From an uncultured Atopobium sp. (GTDB lineage Bacteria > Actinomycetota > Coriobacteriia > Coriobacteriales > Atopobiaceae), in the NCBI GenBank assembly GCA_937997345.1, contig CALKTD010000013.1, positions 1-24,130 on the forward strand: a DNA stretch of 24,130 nucleotides. Direction: 5' to 3'. Each line of letters starts with the position of its first letter. The first letter of the stretch is position 1. The notes beneath the pieces were generated by a model. That model was not told the DNA's origin. It made no database searches and worked only from the letters and a program-made list of their open reading frames with translations. The position numbers were made by a program, and so were the translations under genes. Positions 22,830 through 24,130 of this stretch are shown here, in pieces.

Positions 22830-23498
22830 ATGAACGTGCAAGACATCAAGCCCTCATTTTTGCTTAACACAATTGTGTTTAAAGGAGTAAAACCAGAGCT
22901 ACTAGAGGCTCTTTTAAATCATTTACGTGCTGTTGTTCGCACTTATGAGCCTGGAGAGATTATTTTGTGCGCTGGCGACAAGGCGCATCAATTTGGCATT
23001 GTTATCTCTGGCGCTATTCACGTTGAGGGATCTGACGCTCAGGGTAATATCTCTGTGATGGGAGCTTTCCATACCGGAGAAACCTTTGGAGAGGCATACG
23101 CTGCCCTTGGAAACGTACCTCTTTTGACCTCGGTTGTTGCAACGGAAAAGTCTGAGATTTTGCTGCTGGACGTCCGACAGATTACTACCAGAACGTGTGA
23201 CATCTGCGGTGGTGTGGACATTATTACTAGAAACCTTATGGCTTCTATCGCCAGAAAGAACATCATGCTAAGCCGTCGTATTCAAGATGCTGCACCAAAA
23301 AGCATTCGCGGCAAACTGATGGCGTATTTAAATACACGCTCTCAAGCAGCAGGTTCTGAGGAGTTTGATATCCCCTACAATCGCCAACAGCTTGCGGATT
23401 ATCTTGGTGTAGATAGAAGCGCTTTGAGCGCAGTAATATCTTCTTTAAGCAAAGGAGGTGTCTTCGAAGTAAAGCGAAGTCACTTTAAACTTTTATAA
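22830..23498 (+). CDS. Crp/Fnr-family transcriptional regulator, probably HcpR-like
   Basis: A 222-residue regulator. Residues 15-115 form the cyclic-nucleotide-binding beta-roll ('FGIVISGAIHVEG', 'TGETFGEAYAALG'), followed by a long dimerisation helix and a C-terminal winged helix (about 184-207; 'RQQLADYLGVDRSALSAVIS'). The four-Cys [4Fe-4S] set of Fnr is absent; a CxxC pair (Cys123, Cys126) and Cys47 are present. HcpR-type members, which sense NO often via haem, are known to control hcp in anaerobes; the divergent hcp here supports that role by context. The ATG at 22830 has GGAGAG five bases upstream; the longer open frame runs through hcp and is not used. msrA follows after 26 bases. Confidence 0.87.
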   Translation: MNVQDIKPSFLLNTIVFKGVKPELLEALLNHLRAVVRTYEPGEIILCAGDKAHQFGIVISGAIHVEGSDAQGNISVMGAFHTGETFGEAYAALGNVPLLTSVVATEKSEILLLDVRQITTRTCDICGGVDIITRNLMASIARKNIMLSRRIQDAAPKSIRGKLMAYLNTRSQAAGSEEFDIPYNRQQLADYLGVDRSALSAVISSLSKGGVFEVKRSHFKLL

Positions 23499-23524
23499 CA
23501 GCAATTCAGCCTAAGGAGGCTTTT

Positions 23525-24013
23525 ATGGCAGAGATTTATTTAGCAGGTGGATGCTTCTGGGGACTTGAAGAGTACTTCTCCAGAATTAAGGGTGTTACCG
23601 CAACTACGGTTGGCTACGCAAACGGAAAGACCTTGGACACCAACTATCAGGATGTTAAGGCTACAGATCATGCAGAAACAGTGCATGTGACCTATGACTC
23701 AAGTGTTGTAAGCCTCTATGACATTTTGCGCTACTACTTTAGGGTCATTGATCCCCTCTCTGTAAACAAGCAGGGCAACGATGCTGGTAGGCAGTATCGT
23801 ACCGGCATCTATTACACAAACGATGAGGACTTGCCTGTTATTGAGCGCATTATGGCTGAACAAGAGTCTCTTTTTGGTCAGAAGCTTGCCGTAGAGGTGG
23901 AGCCACTGGACAATTACGTACTTGCTGAGGAATATCATCAGGACTACTTGAAGAAAAACCCAGGCGGATATTGCCACATCAATGTTGATGATGCATATAA
24001 ACCACTTGCGTAA
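23525..24013 (+). CDS. msrA: Peptide methionine-S-sulfoxide reductase A
   Basis: A 162-residue enzyme with the nucleophilic Cys10 in 'GGCFWGLEEYF', the conserved 'VGYANGKT' (about 29-36), 'DHAETVHVTYD', 'IDPLSVNKQGNDAGRQYRTGIY' and 'AEEYHQDYL'. Cys150 in 'NPGGYCHI' is a candidate resolving Cys. It reduces the S-epimer of methionine sulfoxide in proteins, with thioredoxin as likely reductant. No MsrB domain is fused. A very strong AAGGAGG site precedes the ATG. It is 26 bases after the Crp/Fnr gene on the same strand, so it is probably co-transcribed with it, fitting a redox-stress set with hcp and nox. Confidence 0.97.
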   Translation: MAEIYLAGGCFWGLEEYFSRIKGVTATTVGYANGKTLDTNYQDVKATDHAETVHVTYDSSVVSLYDILRYYFRVIDPLSVNKQGNDAGRQYRTGIYYTNDEDLPVIERIMAEQESLFGQKLAVEVEPLDNYVLAEEYHQDYLKKNPGGYCHINVDDAYKPLA

Positions 24014-24043
24014 GTAGTTTGTCAAACGCTCTCCAAAGCAGTT

Positions 24044-24120
24044 CAGTTCACGTTTACAAGAAAGGCGCTCGCTTGTGAACTGCCTCCCATTTCTTGGACA
24101 CGAGAAATAGGAGGCAGTTC
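24044..24120. repeat. Nested competing inverted repeats after msrA
   Basis: GAACTGCCTCC (24077-24087) pairs with GGAGGCAGTTC (24110-24120), and the stem continues inside with ATTTCT/AGAAAT (24089-24094, 24103-24108) after one mismatch. The left arm overlaps GTGAACTG (24075-24082), which can instead pair with CAGTTCAC at 24044-24051. No U-run follows on either strand before the window ends, so a plain intrinsic terminator is not certain. Confidence 0.7.
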
Positions 24121-24130
24121 AAAACACACC

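Overview
The window reads as a chromosomal segment of a low-to-medium GC actinobacterium, most likely an anaerobe or microaerophile of the Coriobacteriia (Atopobium/Lancefieldella-like). The basis is a pgsA ... FHA (GarA-like) - MerR (Rv1828/FtsR-like) order known from Actinobacteria, combined with Firmicute-like anaerobe enzymes (H2O-forming NADH oxidase, hybrid cluster protein) and moderate GC. The taxon is an inference. No rRNA, tRNA, CRISPR array or transposase was seen.

Layout. (1) 1-4136: AT-rich run of minus-strand genes: the 5' end of an AlkD-like DNA repair gene, a GNAT acetyltransferase, three unrelated SAM methyltransferases, a VOC/glyoxalase-fold protein and a GrpB-family protein. 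It looks like an accessory detoxification or modification cluster. (2) 4137-4721: gene-poor AT-rich spacer with several perfect inverted repeats. (3) 4722-7690: a CLC chloride channel/antiporter with a C-terminal RCK-type domain and a Tat-exported NlpC/P60 cell-wall hydrolase with a polyserine linker, each closed by an intrinsic terminator. The hydrolase has a long, foldable 5' leader. (4) 8013-14667: a minus-strand, closely packed run of eight genes: M20 peptidase, pgsA, D-Ala-D-Ala carboxypeptidase, GcvT-fold protein, RidA, FHA protein, MerR regulator and apt, ending in a clear terminator. It joins phospholipid and peptidoglycan work, metabolite repair and a GarA-like signalling module. (5) 14795-17473: HAD phosphatase and two more methyltransferases, one behind a strong palindrome. 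(6) 17554-24013: a redox-stress neighbourhood: NADH oxidase, hybrid cluster protein (hcp), a divergent Crp/Fnr-type regulator and msrA. Between nox and hcp sits a very AT-rich orphan AIPR-family gene (abortive-infection phage resistance) with a PD-(D/E)XK-like N-terminal motif, the best candidate for a mobile defence gene here.

Most informative points: the AIPR nuclease-like gene at the hcp terminator; a perfect 16-bp palindrome placed near -41 of a predicted hcp promoter beside a Crp/Fnr regulator; the GarA-like FHA protein that keeps a phospho-switch-like N-terminal motif; a GcvT-fold protein that appears to lack the catalytic Asp; and several start-codon corrections (CLC, Hcp, PgsA, LCMT-type methyltransferase, VOC, AIPR) decided by ribosome binding sites or a terminator.
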